Made by a program: the position numbers and the translations under genes. Below are positions 18,259-27,105 of a stretch of 57,807 bases of DNA, in pieces (the stretch's first letter is position 1; each line of letters begins with the position of its first letter). Below the pieces are notes generated by a model that worked only from the letters and a program-made list of their open reading frames with translations, searched no databases and was not told where the DNA came from. Where the stretch lies: NCBI GenBank assembly GCA_018335925.1, contig JAGXRF010000062.1:1-57807 (forward strand), written 5' to 3'. The stretch is from Flavobacteriales bacterium. GTDB taxonomy: Bacteria > Bacteroidota > Bacteroidia > Flavobacteriales > Flavobacteriaceae.

Positions 18259-18810
18259 ATGAAGTTTACAGAAACCAAATTAAAAGATTGTTATATCATA
18301 GATCCTAAAATTATTACAGATGAAAGGGGCTACTTTATGGAAAGTTTTAACGAAAAAACTTTTCAAGAAGGCATCCAACAATCGGTTCGATTTGTGCAAG
18401 ACAACCAATCTTTTTCCTCTAAAGGGGTATTGCGTGGTTTGCATTACCAAGTTGGAGAACATGCACAAGCCAAGTTGGTTCGCGTAATACATGGAGAAGT
18501 ATTGGATGTGGCTGTAGATATCCGTCCGGATTCTCTAACTTTCGGGCAGTACGAAGCAGTTTTGTTATCTGCCGAAAACCAACGTCAGTTTTTTGTTCCA
18601 AGAGGTTTTGCCCACGGTTTTTTGGTGTTAAGTGAAACCGCTACCTTTTTTTACAAATGTGATAATTTTTATAATAAAGAAGCCGAAGGAGGCATTTTGT
18701 TTAATGATCCTACCATTGACATTCATTGGGATTTTCCAATGGATCATTTATTGATTTCGGAAAAAGACCAACATTTACCAACCCTACAAAATGCCAAAAA
18801 AGTATGGTAG
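18259..18810 (+). CDS. rfbC: dTDP-4-dehydrorhamnose 3,5-epimerase
   Basis: This 183-residue cupin-fold epimerase converts dTDP-4-keto-6-deoxyglucose to dTDP-4-keto-L-rhamnose. The catalytic His is H62 in GVLRGLHYQ. The FVPRGFAHGFLVLSE strand pair and the Tyr of FFYKCDNFYN near residue 132 complete the active site. It lies 23 bases after rfbA, and its last 7 bases overlap the start of rfbD. Confidence 0.97.
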   Translation: MKFTETKLKDCYIIDPKIITDERGYFMESFNEKTFQEGIQQSVRFVQDNQSFSSKGVLRGLHYQVGEHAQAKLVRVIHGEVLDVAVDIRPDSLTFGQYEAVLLSAENQRQFFVPRGFAHGFLVLSETATFFYKCDNFYNKEAEGGILFNDPTIDIHWDFPMDHLLISEKDQHLPTLQNAKKVW

Positions 18811-19670
18811 TATTGGTAACCGGAGCCAATGGACAATTAGGGCAAGCACTACAGTCTATAGCAAGTAAATTTCTGGATATTAAATTTGTTTTTTGTGATT
18901 CTACTACTTTAGATATCACTAACAAAGAAAATATTGACCTAATTTTCGAAAAATACGCTCCCGATTTTTGCATCAATGCTGCGGCTTATACCGCTGTAGA
19001 TAAAGCCGAAAGTGAGCCGGAAAAAGCGTATTTAATAAATGTAGAAGGGGTAAAAAATCTAGCAGAGGTATGCAAAAACAGCCATACCAAATTACTACAT
19101 ATTTCCACAGATTTTGTGTTTGATGGAACCAAAAACACTCCTTATGCAGAAGAAGATTTTCCCAATCCTACTGGAGTTTACGGAATTACCAAGTTAAAAG
19201 GAGAGCAAGTTATTCAAGAAATTTTAGAGGAGCATTTTATCATTCGAACTTCCTGGGTGTATTCTGAATACGGACACAACTTCATGAAAACCATGCTTCG
19301 TTTAGCCAATGAAAAAGGTTCATTAACGGTAGTTAACGATCAAATAGGAACTCCCACCCACGCAGTAGATCTAGCAGAAGTTTTGTTAAAAATCATATCA
19401 ACCAACAACCAACAACCAACAACCAACAATTATGGAACATACCACTTCTCCAACGAAGGCCAATGCAGTTGGTACGATTTTGCAAAAAAAATATTTGAAC
19501 TAAACCACGTTACAATCGATTTAAAACCCATCCCAACTGCCAGTTTTCCAACACCAGCAAAACGACCATCTTATAGCGTTTTAGACAAAACCAAAATCAA
19601 AACTACTTTTGGATTAACCATCAATCCTTGGGAGGAAAGTTTGAAAAACATTGCAAAACCAAAAAAATAA
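18804..19670 (+). CDS. rfbD: dTDP-4-dehydrorhamnose reductase
   Basis: This 288-residue SDR enzyme makes dTDP-L-rhamnose. It has the NAD(P) motif TGANGQLGQ (6-14), the STDFVFDG strand (101-108) and the catalytic pair Y126/K130 in YGITK. The start is set at 18804 (MVVLVTG) because the Rossmann strand begins there. An upstream in-frame ATG at 18726 lies wholly inside rfbC. An unusual insertion rich in Asn/Gln/Thr (STNNQQPTTNN) at about residues 197-208 is encoded by four exact copies of a 7-base repeat. Because 7 is not a multiple of 3, loss or gain of one copy would break the gene before its conserved C-terminal region. Confidence 0.95.
   Translation: MVVLVTGANGQLGQALQSIASKFLDIKFVFCDSTTLDITNKENIDLIFEKYAPDFCINAAAYTAVDKAESEPEKAYLINVEGVKNLAEVCKNSHTKLLHISTDFVFDGTKNTPYAEEDFPNPTGVYGITKLKGEQVIQEILEEHFIIRTSWVYSEYGHNFMKTMLRLANEKGSLTVVNDQIGTPTHAVDLAEVLLKIISTNNQQPTTNNYGTYHFSNEGQCSWYDFAKKIFELNHVTIDLKPIPTASFPTPAKRPSYSVLDKTKIKTTFGLTINPWEESLKNIAKPKK
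19399..19426 (+). repeat. Heptanucleotide tandem repeat (CAACCAA x4) inside rfbD
   Basis: Four perfect head-to-tail copies of CAACCAA at 19399-19426 are followed by a partial CAA. The tract lies in the coding region of rfbD. With four copies the frame is open. The unit length would shift the frame with any single-copy change. Confidence 0.9.
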
Positions 19671-19714
19671 GAATACTTTTGATTATAACAATTATTCCTA
19701 GCTAAACAAGAAAA

Positions 19715-20773
19715 ATGAAAATAATAGTAACCGGTGGTGCCGGATTTGTTGGGTCAAGTGTTTGTATCCATTTAAAAAAAACTTATCCACAGTACCAAGT
19801 GGTTGCTTTTGACAATTTAAAACGAAGAGGGTCTGAATTAAATTTGGCAACTTTTAATGCTCTAGGAATTACTTTTATCCATGGAGATATTCGAAATCCT
19901 GAGGATTTAATGGTGCTAGGAAGTTTTGATGTGATGGTAGAAGCATCTGCAGAACCTTCTGTAACTGCTGGGTTAGACTCCAACCCAACCTATGTAATCA
20001 ACAACAATTTAATAGGATCTATACACTGCTTTAACGCATGCATTGCCCAAAAAGCCAAATTAATTTTCTTGTCTACCAGTAGAGTCTATCCTATTGAATT
20101 AATAGAAAAAGCCTCTTTTATAGAATCTGAAACTCGTTTTGACTTTTTAAACGATAATGTTGCTGGAATTTCATCAAATGGGATATCCGAAACACTAAGT
20201 TTAGAAGGTGCTCGTTCTTTTTATGGCACCACCAAGTTGGCATCTGAATTGTTTTTACAAGAGTATGCCTCCTTTTATGGTTTGCCGGTTGCCATTACTC
20301 GATTTGGGGTAATTGCAGGTCCACGACAAATGGGTAAAACCGATCAAGGCGTGGTAAGTTTATGGATGGCGAAACACTATTGGAAACAATCCTTGAAATA
20401 TATTGGTTATGGTGGTCATGGAAAGCAAGTGCGTGATTTGTTGCATATTGACGATGCTGTAGCTTTAATAGACCTACAAATCCATCAAACAGAAAGGTTT
20501 CAAAACAAAGTATTTAACGCAGGAGGAGGACTTTCTAATAGCTGTTCTTTACAAGAGATGACTGCTATTTGTGAGCAAATTTCAGGTAACCGCATATCAA
20601 TAGACTCTATTGCAGAAACCAGAACCGCTGATTTGAGAATTTTTATTACCGATAATACCAAAATCACTACCGAAACTGGCTGGAAACCAAAAAAATCAGT
20701 AACAGATATTTTTCAAGATATTTACTTTTGGATCAAAGAAAATGAAGAACAATTGAAAAGTATTTTAAAATGA
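19715..20773 (+). CDS. NAD-dependent epimerase/dehydratase, CDP-paratose 2-epimerase-like
   Basis: This 352-residue extended SDR protein has the NAD motif GGAGFVGSS (7-15), FLSTSRVYP at about 118-126 and the catalytic pair Y170/K174 in FYGTTK. Phrases such as QVRDLLHIDDAV and VFNAGGG place it near CDP-paratose/tyvelose 2-epimerases and related nucleotide-sugar epimerases. The substrate cannot be told from sequence. It sits in the polysaccharide locus, and its TGA overlaps the ATG of the next gene (ATGA). A second protein of the same broad group lies two genes downstream, so the two may act on related sugars or in sequence. Confidence 0.8.
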   Translation: MKIIVTGGAGFVGSSVCIHLKKTYPQYQVVAFDNLKRRGSELNLATFNALGITFIHGDIRNPEDLMVLGSFDVMVEASAEPSVTAGLDSNPTYVINNNLIGSIHCFNACIAQKAKLIFLSTSRVYPIELIEKASFIESETRFDFLNDNVAGISSNGISETLSLEGARSFYGTTKLASELFLQEYASFYGLPVAITRFGVIAGPRQMGKTDQGVVSLWMAKHYWKQSLKYIGYGGHGKQVRDLLHIDDAVALIDLQIHQTERFQNKVFNAGGGLSNSCSLQEMTAICEQISGNRISIDSIAETRTADLRIFITDNTKITTETGWKPKKSVTDIFQDIYFWIKENEEQLKSILK

Positions 20774-22668
20774 AATGGATTAAAAAAAACATAGATTTTG
20801 TATGGGTTTTTTTATCCTTAGTTGCCACCTTTTTGTTGCTTAGCCCTATTTTTGAAATGATGGTTTTTCCGCAAGGTATTGAAAACAGGGTTTATAATAC
20901 TTTAGATATTTCCTGGGCAGTTGCTCATAATTATGCAAATTTTAAAGATTTGATTTTGGGGGTTGATTTTGCATTTACACATGGGCCACTGTCCCCTTTA
21001 GTAATAAAAATCGGCTGGGCCAACAACAAGTGGCTAATGCTTTTATACGACCTTTTTTACTTTTCTAATTTCTTCTTTTTATTTTACACCGCATTAAAAA
21101 AATCAAAAAATAAATTAATTACAATACCACTTATTATTCTTGCTTTAGTCACCTATCCATTATACTTAGGAGGCTCACAGTCTATTGTTTTATTTATTTT
21201 CTTATTTTTTTGGTTAAACTATTCTATTGAAAAACCAAATTTTATACTTCCATACTTTTACCAAATATCAATTTTGGTGTTATTGTTTTATATCAAGTTT
21301 AATACAGGTTTGATATCTTTTGTGTTGTTTTACATAACTATTGGTTATTTGTTCATTTCAAAACAAATTAATTGGAAGAACAGTTTGTTAATTTCTATTT
21401 TACCTTTGATTCTTACTTTGTTTACCTCACATTTACTTAATGTTTCAATAGTCCCATATGTATTAACTGCTTTAGAATTAATTTCTGGATACAACGAAAT
21501 CATGTATTTAAAATCTGAAAGTTTTGAATTTGGTTTCTACAAAGCATGGGCATTTTTATTAATTACTGTTTTATTTTTTATCATTCATTTTTGGAAGAAG
21601 AGTTTTATCACTTGGAAAGGAATTACATTTTTACTAATGTATGGCATGATATGGTTTGTTTTGTATAAACAAGCATTTGTAAGGGCAGATGAAGGACACG
21701 TTTATGGTTTTTTTAACTACCTGAGTGTTTTTTTGCTATCAAGCCCTGCTATATATCAAGTTGGTAAATTCAAATGGAATGATATTTTTATATACATTTC
21801 CATTTTATTCATTTTTTTCACCAATCTAAAAGTAATTCCAGATTTTGCCAAAAAACTTAATTTTAATAAATCCGATTACATTAGTGGATTTCAGAACTTC
21901 GATAATACCTTTGGAAAATCGTTAAGTAACAATCAACATCCTCTCCCAGATAATGTCTTAAAAACTATTGGAAATAAAACCATTGATATATATCCATGGG
22001 ATGTTATGTTGTTGCTTGAAAACAAATTAAATTATCATCCAAGACCAGTAATTCAATCGTATTCTGCATACACCAAAAAATTAGAGCAACTTAATTTTGA
22101 TTTTTACAATAATTATAAAACGGCACCTGAATTTATCATTTACACTTACGCAAGCGTTGACAACAGATATCCAATATTTGACGAGCCTATGGTAAATCTT
22201 GCTATTGAAAGAAATTACCACATTAAGGAGGTATTTGATTTTTGGGGGACTAAGATGATTTTAATGGCAAAAAACCAAAACTTTATTCCTGTAAATTTAG
22301 TTTTAGAAAAAGAATACGCTATCAATTACGATAGTCCTTTAATTCCAAAAGAAGATAAATTTTATGAAGTTCAACTTTATAATTCATTTTCAGGTAAATT
22401 ATACAAAACGTTTATGCATGCACCTGAAATTTCACTTACAATAAAAACAGATTCTCATCAAATTTCCAACTTTAAAACAGCTAATTCACTTTTACAAATG
22501 GGTGTTTTTGGTGTAAATAAAGTAAATAGCTTAGAACAATACATTGATTTACACAACAAAATAATTCCAAGTGAAAACAAAATAACATACTATAAGTTTT
22601 CACCTTTAAGAAAGAATTTTTTTAAAGAAAAAATTAGAGTCAAAGAATATAAAATTGTACAACAATGA
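20770..22668 (+). CDS. Large multi-spanning membrane protein of the polysaccharide locus, family unknown
   Basis: This 632-residue protein has about ten hydrophobic segments in its first 370 residues, followed by a soluble domain of about 260 residues that is probably periplasmic. An N-terminal stretch with [12 protein letters not shown] and [12 protein letters not shown] recalls uncharacterised bacterial membrane proteins carrying an FTYGPLG-like motif and is loosely like lipid-linked glycosyltransferases (GT-C fold). No acidic catalytic motif is clear enough to name an activity. It overlaps both neighbours by 4 bases (ATGA at each end), so it is made together with the two sugar epimerases. 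A transferase of a lipid-linked sugar is a reasonable guess only. Confidence 0.6.
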   Translation: MKWIKKNIDFVWVFLSLVATFLLLSPIFEMMVFPQGIENRVYNTLDISWAVAHNYANFKDLILGVDFAFTHGPLSPLVIKIGWANNKWLMLLYDLFYFSNFFFLFYTALKKSKNKLITIPLIILALVTYPLYLGGSQSIVLFIFLFFWLNYSIEKPNFILPYFYQISILVLLFYIKFNTGLISFVLFYITIGYLFISKQINWKNSLLISILPLILTLFTSHLLNVSIVPYVLTALELISGYNEIMYLKSESFEFGFYKAWAFLLITVLFFIIHFWKKSFITWKGITFLLMYGMIWFVLYKQAFVRADEGHVYGFFNYLSVFLLSSPAIYQVGKFKWNDIFIYISILFIFFTNLKVIPDFAKKLNFNKSDYISGFQNFDNTFGKSLSNNQHPLPDNVLKTIGNKTIDIYPWDVMLLLENKLNYHPRPVIQSYSAYTKKLEQLNFDFYNNYKTAPEFIIYTYASVDNRYPIFDEPMVNLAIERNYHIKEVFDFWGTKMILMAKNQNFIPVNLVLEKEYAINYDSPLIPKEDKFYEVQLYNSFSGKLYKTFMHAPEISLTIKTDSHQISNFKTANSLLQMGVFGVNKVNSLEQYIDLHNKIIPSENKITYYKFSPLRKNFFKEKIRVKEYKIVQQ

Positions 22669-23723
22669 AAATATGTATCATTACCGGATCTTCCGGATTA
22701 ATTGGTAGCGAATCCGTTAGTTTTTTTGCAGATAAATTCGATAAAATTATTGGTATAGATAACAACATGCGTGAGCGTTTTTTTGGTGCAGATGCCTCCA
22801 CAGAATGGAACACTAAACGTTTACTGGAAACCATTCCAAATTTTGAACACTACTCAGTTGATATCCGTGATATGGAAGCGGTAGAAAAAATATTTGCTAC
22901 CTACCAAAACGATATTCAATTGATAGTACATACCGCTGCACAACCAAGTCATGATTGGGCTGCCAATGATCCTATTATGGATTTCACGGTAAACGCAAAT
23001 GGTACTTTAAATTTGTTAGAAGCCACCCGAAAACATTGCCCTAAAGCAGTATTTATTTTTACTTCTACCAATAAAGTGTATGGAGATACCCCAAATTATT
23101 TGCCATTGGTAGAATTAGATAAAAGATGGGAAATAGATACTAATCATCCTTACTATACCCATGGAATAGATGAAAACATGAGTATTGACCACACCAAACA
23201 TTCGTTGTTTGGAGCCTCAAAGGTGGCAGCCGATGTGTTGGTGCAAGAGTACGGAAAATATTTTGGCATGAATACCGGAGTATTCAGAGGTGGTTGTTTA
23301 ACCGGACCTAATCATTCAGGCACCAAGCTACATGGTTTTTTATCTTACTTAATGAAATGTGCCATTACGGGTGATCAATACACTGTTTTTGGATACAAAG
23401 GCAAACAAGTGCGTGACAACATTCACTCATGGGATTTGGTAAACATGTTTTGGCATTTTTATCAAAATCCGCGACAAGGAGAAGTGTACAATGCAGGTGG
23501 TGGAAGATTTTCCAATTGTTCCATGGCAGAAGCCATAGAAATGTGTGAACAAATAACCGGTAAGCCAATGAATTACCAATACTCAGATATCAACCGAATT
23601 GGAGACCATATTTGGTGGATAAGTGATGTGAGTAAGTTTCAACAACATTATCCGGAGTGGACATGGAAGTATAACATTCACGACATCTTGCAACAAATTT
23701 TTGAAGCAACCATCAAAAAATAA
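22665..23723 (+). CDS. SDR nucleotide-sugar epimerase, CDP-paratose 2-epimerase-like, with Phe in place of the catalytic Tyr
   Basis: This 352-residue extended SDR protein has the NAD motif [10 protein letters not shown] (8-17) and [13 protein letters not shown] near residue 133. The usual YxxxK is read as LFGASK, with F182 at the Tyr position and K186 kept. The wording ([35 protein letters not shown]) matches a widespread group annotated as CDP-paratose 2-epimerases that I recall also carrying Phe there, so this is probably a family trait and not a mutation. The exact substrate is unknown. The start overlaps the previous stop by 4 bases, and a GT2 gene follows after 6 bases. Confidence 0.82.
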   Translation: MKICIITGSSGLIGSESVSFFADKFDKIIGIDNNMRERFFGADASTEWNTKRLLETIPNFEHYSVDIRDMEAVEKIFATYQNDIQLIVHTAAQPSHDWAANDPIMDFTVNANGTLNLLEATRKHCPKAVFIFTSTNKVYGDTPNYLPLVELDKRWEIDTNHPYYTHGIDENMSIDHTKHSLFGASKVAADVLVQEYGKYFGMNTGVFRGGCLTGPNHSGTKLHGFLSYLMKCAITGDQYTVFGYKGKQVRDNIHSWDLVNMFWHFYQNPRQGEVYNAGGGRFSNCSMAEAIEMCEQITGKPMNYQYSDINRIGDHIWWISDVSKFQQHYPEWTWKYNIHDILQQIFEATIKK

Positions 23724-23729
23724 AAGTCA

Positions 23730-24464
23730 ATGAAATTAAGTGTTGTAATTCCTGCATACAACGAAGAAGAGTCTATTACAGAAACTATAGATCAAATAGA
23801 AGAAGCTCTTGGAAAAATTAACATACCGCATGAGCTTTTGGTGGTAAATGACAATTCTAAAGACAGCACTTTGCAAGTTCTAGAACAACTCGCTGCAAAA
23901 TATCCAAGTGTACATTACGTGACCAATCTTGGGCCAAATGGCTTTGGTTATGCCGTTAGATATGGTTTGGAACGCTTTACCGGAGATTGTGTTGCAGTAA
24001 TGATGGCAGATTTATCCGATTCCCCTTACGATTTGATCCGGTATTACACCACCATGGTAGAGGGTAATTACGACTGTGTTTTTGGAAGTAGATTTATCAA
24101 AGGAGGAAAAGTAATAGATTACCCCTGGCTCAAAAAAATCATCAATCGAATAGCAAATTTGATCATTCGAATGTTTATGGGAATTAAATATAACGACACC
24201 ACCAATGCCTTTAAACTCTATAAAAGAGAAGTAATAGATGGTGTTAAACCTATATTGTCCCCCCATTTCAATTTAACCATTGAGTTGCCTTTAAAAGCAA
24301 TCATTAGAGGATTTACATATACCGTAATACCAAACTCTTGGACCAATAGAAAATATGGAGTTTCAAAGTTAAAAATCAAAGAAATGGGCAGCAGATATTT
24401 CTTTATTTTAATGTATTGTTTTATTGAAAAATATTTTTCTAGAGGAGATTTTAAAATCAAATAA
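23730..24464 (+). CDS. Family 2 glycosyltransferase (polyprenyl-phosphate sugar synthase type)
   Basis: This 244-residue protein is the length of single-domain DPM1-like GT2 enzymes. It has the N-terminal SVVIPAYNEEESI, the VNDNSKDST strand near residue 40, the metal-binding MADLSDSP near residue 91, and a C-terminal NSWTNRKYGVSKLKIKEMGSRY segment typical of dolichol- or undecaprenyl-phosphate sugar synthases. It lacks C-terminal membrane helices. It probably loads a sugar onto undecaprenyl phosphate or the growing unit, and may supply the unknown membrane protein two genes upstream. A lipoprotein gene follows after 34 bases. Confidence 0.88.
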   Translation: MKLSVVIPAYNEEESITETIDQIEEALGKINIPHELLVVNDNSKDSTLQVLEQLAAKYPSVHYVTNLGPNGFGYAVRYGLERFTGDCVAVMMADLSDSPYDLIRYYTTMVEGNYDCVFGSRFIKGGKVIDYPWLKKIINRIANLIIRMFMGIKYNDTTNAFKLYKREVIDGVKPILSPHFNLTIELPLKAIIRGFTYTVIPNSWTNRKYGVSKLKIKEMGSRYFFILMYCFIEKYFSRGDFKIK

Positions 24465-24498
24465 ATTTTGCATTACATTTGCTCAAAAAATTAACAAA

Positions 24499-25032
24499 AT
24501 GAAACTAAAAGCTTTTATATTATTAATCTCTTTTGCATTACTTTCTTGTAAAAATGAGAAATCAGTTGAAGATTTACCTGTTGTAGAGGAACAACCAAAG
24601 GTAAGCGAAGTAAATTTAGTTCTTGATATGGTTGTAACCAAAGACGATGTTTTTCAGGTATTTTACACAGAAGATGGAACTGCAAATTGTTCAGAAGAAA
24701 ACTCTGTTAAAGTTAATGTGACTGGAAAACCAGAAAGCCAAAAAATTACATTTGAATTTCCAGAGGACAAAAGAATAAATTATTTAAGAATTGATATTGG
24801 TGAAAATCCAGAACAAGGAGAATTAAAATTCAACAATTTCTTGTTTACAAACTTTGGTGCGACAATTGAATTTAAAGGAAATCAAATTTTTGAATATTTT
24901 TTCCCAAATGAACAATTCAAGTTAAATTACGAAACCTCTACTTTAACACCTGGTGATAATAAAGGAAATTACGATCCAATTATGTATGGGAGTGAGCAAT
25001 TAATAGAAAAAATGAATGCTATTTTAAAATAG
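24499..25032 (+). CDS. Hypothetical lipoprotein
   Basis: This 177-residue protein has a lipoprotein signal sequence MKLKAFILLISFALLSCKN, with the lipid-attached Cys at residue 17 followed by Lys. The start is set at 24499 because the signal peptide begins there. A more upstream in-frame ATG at 24424 lies inside the GT2 gene. The mature part is beta-rich and acidic with no motif I recognise. It sits in the middle of the polysaccharide locus and is followed at once by a strong terminator. Function is unknown. Confidence 0.7.
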   Translation: MKLKAFILLISFALLSCKNEKSVEDLPVVEEQPKVSEVNLVLDMVVTKDDVFQVFYTEDGTANCSEENSVKVNVTGKPESQKITFEFPEDKRINYLRIDIGENPEQGELKFNNFLFTNFGATIEFKGNQIFEYFFPNEQFKLNYETSTLTPGDNKGNYDPIMYGSEQLIEKMNAILK

Positions 25033-25050
25033 TTTTTTGATAATGACTGA

Positions 25051-25082
25051 AAATAAAACCTGTTGTAAAACAGGTTTTATTT
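25051..25082 (+). terminator. Intrinsic terminator inside the polysaccharide locus
   Basis: A 14-bp stem (25051-25064 with 25069-25082) with loop GTAA is followed by a T-run. It lies between the lipoprotein gene and the methyltransferase gene, and divides the locus into an upstream precursor-synthesis half and a downstream assembly half. Confidence 0.88.
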
Positions 25083-25110
25083 TTTTATCATTGTGGGTAA
25101 TTTAAATTAA

Positions 25111-25779
25111 ATGAACTACGAAAATAAAGAGGCATCTTATTACGCAAATATTCGAAAAGATATTATTGAGTTTGGTTTTGAGAAAAATCAAAAATACAAT
25201 ACTGTTTTAGAAGTTGGTGCAGGTTATGGAGAAACATTAAACTATTTAAAAACCAACAACTTTGCCGAAAAAGTAGTTGGGATGGAATTATTTCAAGACA
25301 CAAATCATCCTGAAAGATATCAGCCATTGGTAGATTTTATTTTTGGTGATATAGAAAAGTTAGAAGTAAGTGAATATGCTCAAAAATTTGATGTAATCCT
25401 TTTGCCAGATGTTTTAGAACATTTATGGACTCCTTCTATTGCCTTACAAAAAGCCAAAGAGATGTTGAGTCAAAATGGATTTTTGCTTGTTAGCATGCCT
25501 AATATTCGTCATTACAGTGCTTTTTTTCAAATTTTCATTAACGGATCATTCAAATACCAACCAAGCGGTATATTTGATTATACCCATGCACGATTTTATT
25601 GTAAATCAGATATGATTAAATTATTACAAAACAATGGTTGGAGAATTGAAAAAAAAGGGTCAACCATTGCCACATATAAAGGATTTTCAATTGCAAAAAT
25701 TATTAATAAAATCACCTTTCGGATTTTTGAACAATTTTTAACCCCTCAATATTTATTTAAGTTGGTGAAAAATAATTAA
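25111..25779 (+). CDS. Class I SAM-dependent methyltransferase
   Basis: This 222-residue protein has SAM motif I VLEVGAGYGETLNYL (about residues 31-45), an acidic residue at the end of the second strand (GMELFQD), and motif FDVILLPDVLEHLW near residue 95. The later half (GFLLVSMPNIRHY) follows the methyltransf_23 / MetW-like group often found in O-antigen and capsule loci. It may methylate a sugar hydroxyl or the end of the chain, which in some O-antigens stops elongation. The target is unknown. It is the first gene after the internal terminator. Confidence 0.82.
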   Translation: MNYENKEASYYANIRKDIIEFGFEKNQKYNTVLEVGAGYGETLNYLKTNNFAEKVVGMELFQDTNHPERYQPLVDFIFGDIEKLEVSEYAQKFDVILLPDVLEHLWTPSIALQKAKEMLSQNGFLLVSMPNIRHYSAFFQIFINGSFKYQPSGIFDYTHARFYCKSDMIKLLQNNGWRIEKKGSTIATYKGFSIAKIINKITFRIFEQFLTPQYLFKLVKNN

Positions 25780-25833
25780 CATAAAAAAGCGTTAACTAAA
25801 GTTAATTTATCCAACTAATAAATTTCCAATCGA

Positions 25834-27105
25834 ATGGGGATTCCTACACATATCAAAAAATTAATTGCTTCATCAGGGGTTAATTTTTTGTTTAGGATAT
25901 TAGGCTTAGGCTTTTCCTTTTTAATTACAATTGTTATTACACGCCTTTTTGGAATCGATAATTATGGGTCATATGCATTAACATTTACTTTAGCCCAAGC
26001 ATTAGCAATGGTATTTGCTTTAGGAATTCCGAATGCTTTGGTAAAAATTATTGGAAATGAACGATTAAATTGGAAACAAGCTAAAAAAGTATTGCTCAAA
26101 GGAATCAAAATTGTTTTGATAATTGGATTAATTCCTTTTTTTACAATAATTCTATGGCATGATCTATTTTCAATACATCTATTTAGTAAACCTCATTTAA
26201 GTCCATACTTTTTGTTGCTCGCAATTGGACTTCCCATAATGATTTTACACGAACTTTTATTGTACTTTTTTATAGCAACTCAAAACTTTAAAAAGTTTAA
26301 CTGGTTCATGTTTGTCATGCCTCACTCTATTTTCTTAGTATTTTTATTGGCAACTTCTTTTTTAAAATGGGATGGTGCTTATGTTTTTGGCTGTTATGTA
26401 GTTGCAATAATAATTACGGTAATTACAGAAATTTTTTATGTTTTTGAATTACAGCCAAATCAAACACCAAGTATTTTAAAATCAAAACAATTACTAAAAA
26501 TTTCATCACCAATGATGTTTAGTGGTCTGTTAATTTTTTTACTTAGCTGGACAGACACGATCATGCTAGGTTTTTATATGTCAGAGGCTGATGTAGGTAT
26601 TTACAATGTTGCATTTCGTTTAGGGAGTATTGGTTTTTTAGTAATTGTATCAGTTAGTACTTTTATAACGCCAAAAATATCATTACTTTATGGAGAGAAG
26701 AACTTTTTAGAATTGAAAAGAACTATTCAAAATGCTACGAGGTTAGTCTTTCTTTTGTCAATTCCTTTGTTTGTTGTCATTTTTTTGGGAAGAGAGTTTT
26801 TATTGAAACTATTTGGAGAAGAGGTCGTTGCAGGAAGCAATGCCCTCGCTTTAATTTCGGTTGGAATTTTATTTAGTGCTTCTTGCGGTAATGTTGACCA
26901 AATATTGAATATGACAGGAGGAGAAAAAATTCTACGAAACATTACATTGTTTAGTTTTGTTTTAAATGTAATACTTAACTTTACTTTTATTCCAAAGCAA
27001 GGCTTACAAGGTGCAGCACTAGCAAGTTTAATTACTAACATTGTGCTTAACATTGCTTGTTTATTTTACGTAAAAAAAAGATTGGGATATTATACATTGA
27101 TATAA
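25834..27105 (+). CDS. Wzx-like polysaccharide flippase (MOP superfamily)
   Basis: This 423-residue membrane protein has about 12 hydrophobic helices. The first two carry the family pattern SSGVNFLFRILGLGFSFLI then ITRLFGIDNYGSYAL, and the motif SDTIMLGF-like LSWTDTIMLGFYMSEADVGIYNVAFRL is near residue 235. It probably moves undecaprenyl-linked repeat units across the inner membrane for polymerisation by the Wzy-like protein downstream. The next gene starts at the base after its stop codon. Confidence 0.9.
   Translation: MGIPTHIKKLIASSGVNFLFRILGLGFSFLITIVITRLFGIDNYGSYALTFTLAQALAMVFALGIPNALVKIIGNERLNWKQAKKVLLKGIKIVLIIGLIPFFTIILWHDLFSIHLFSKPHLSPYFLLLAIGLPIMILHELLLYFFIATQNFKKFNWFMFVMPHSIFLVFLLATSFLKWDGAYVFGCYVVAIIITVITEIFYVFELQPNQTPSILKSKQLLKISSPMMFSGLLIFLLSWTDTIMLGFYMSEADVGIYNVAFRLGSIGFLVIVSVSTFITPKISLLYGEKNFLELKRTIQNATRLVFLLSIPLFVVIFLGREFLLKLFGEEVVAGSNALALISVGILFSASCGNVDQILNMTGGEKILRNITLFSFVLNVILNFTFIPKQGLQGAALASLITNIVLNIACLFYVKKRLGYYTLI

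Noticed and set aside
18726..18803. Longer N-terminus for rfbD
   Set aside because: The extra 26 residues lie wholly within rfbC, and the Rossmann strand begins at the internal ATG at 18804.
19715..20773. Assignment of this SDR gene as rfbB (dTDP-glucose 4,6-dehydratase)
   Set aside because: The strand before the active site reads FLSTSRVYP, not the TDEVYG-type motif of RfbB. The overall wording is that of 2-epimerases.
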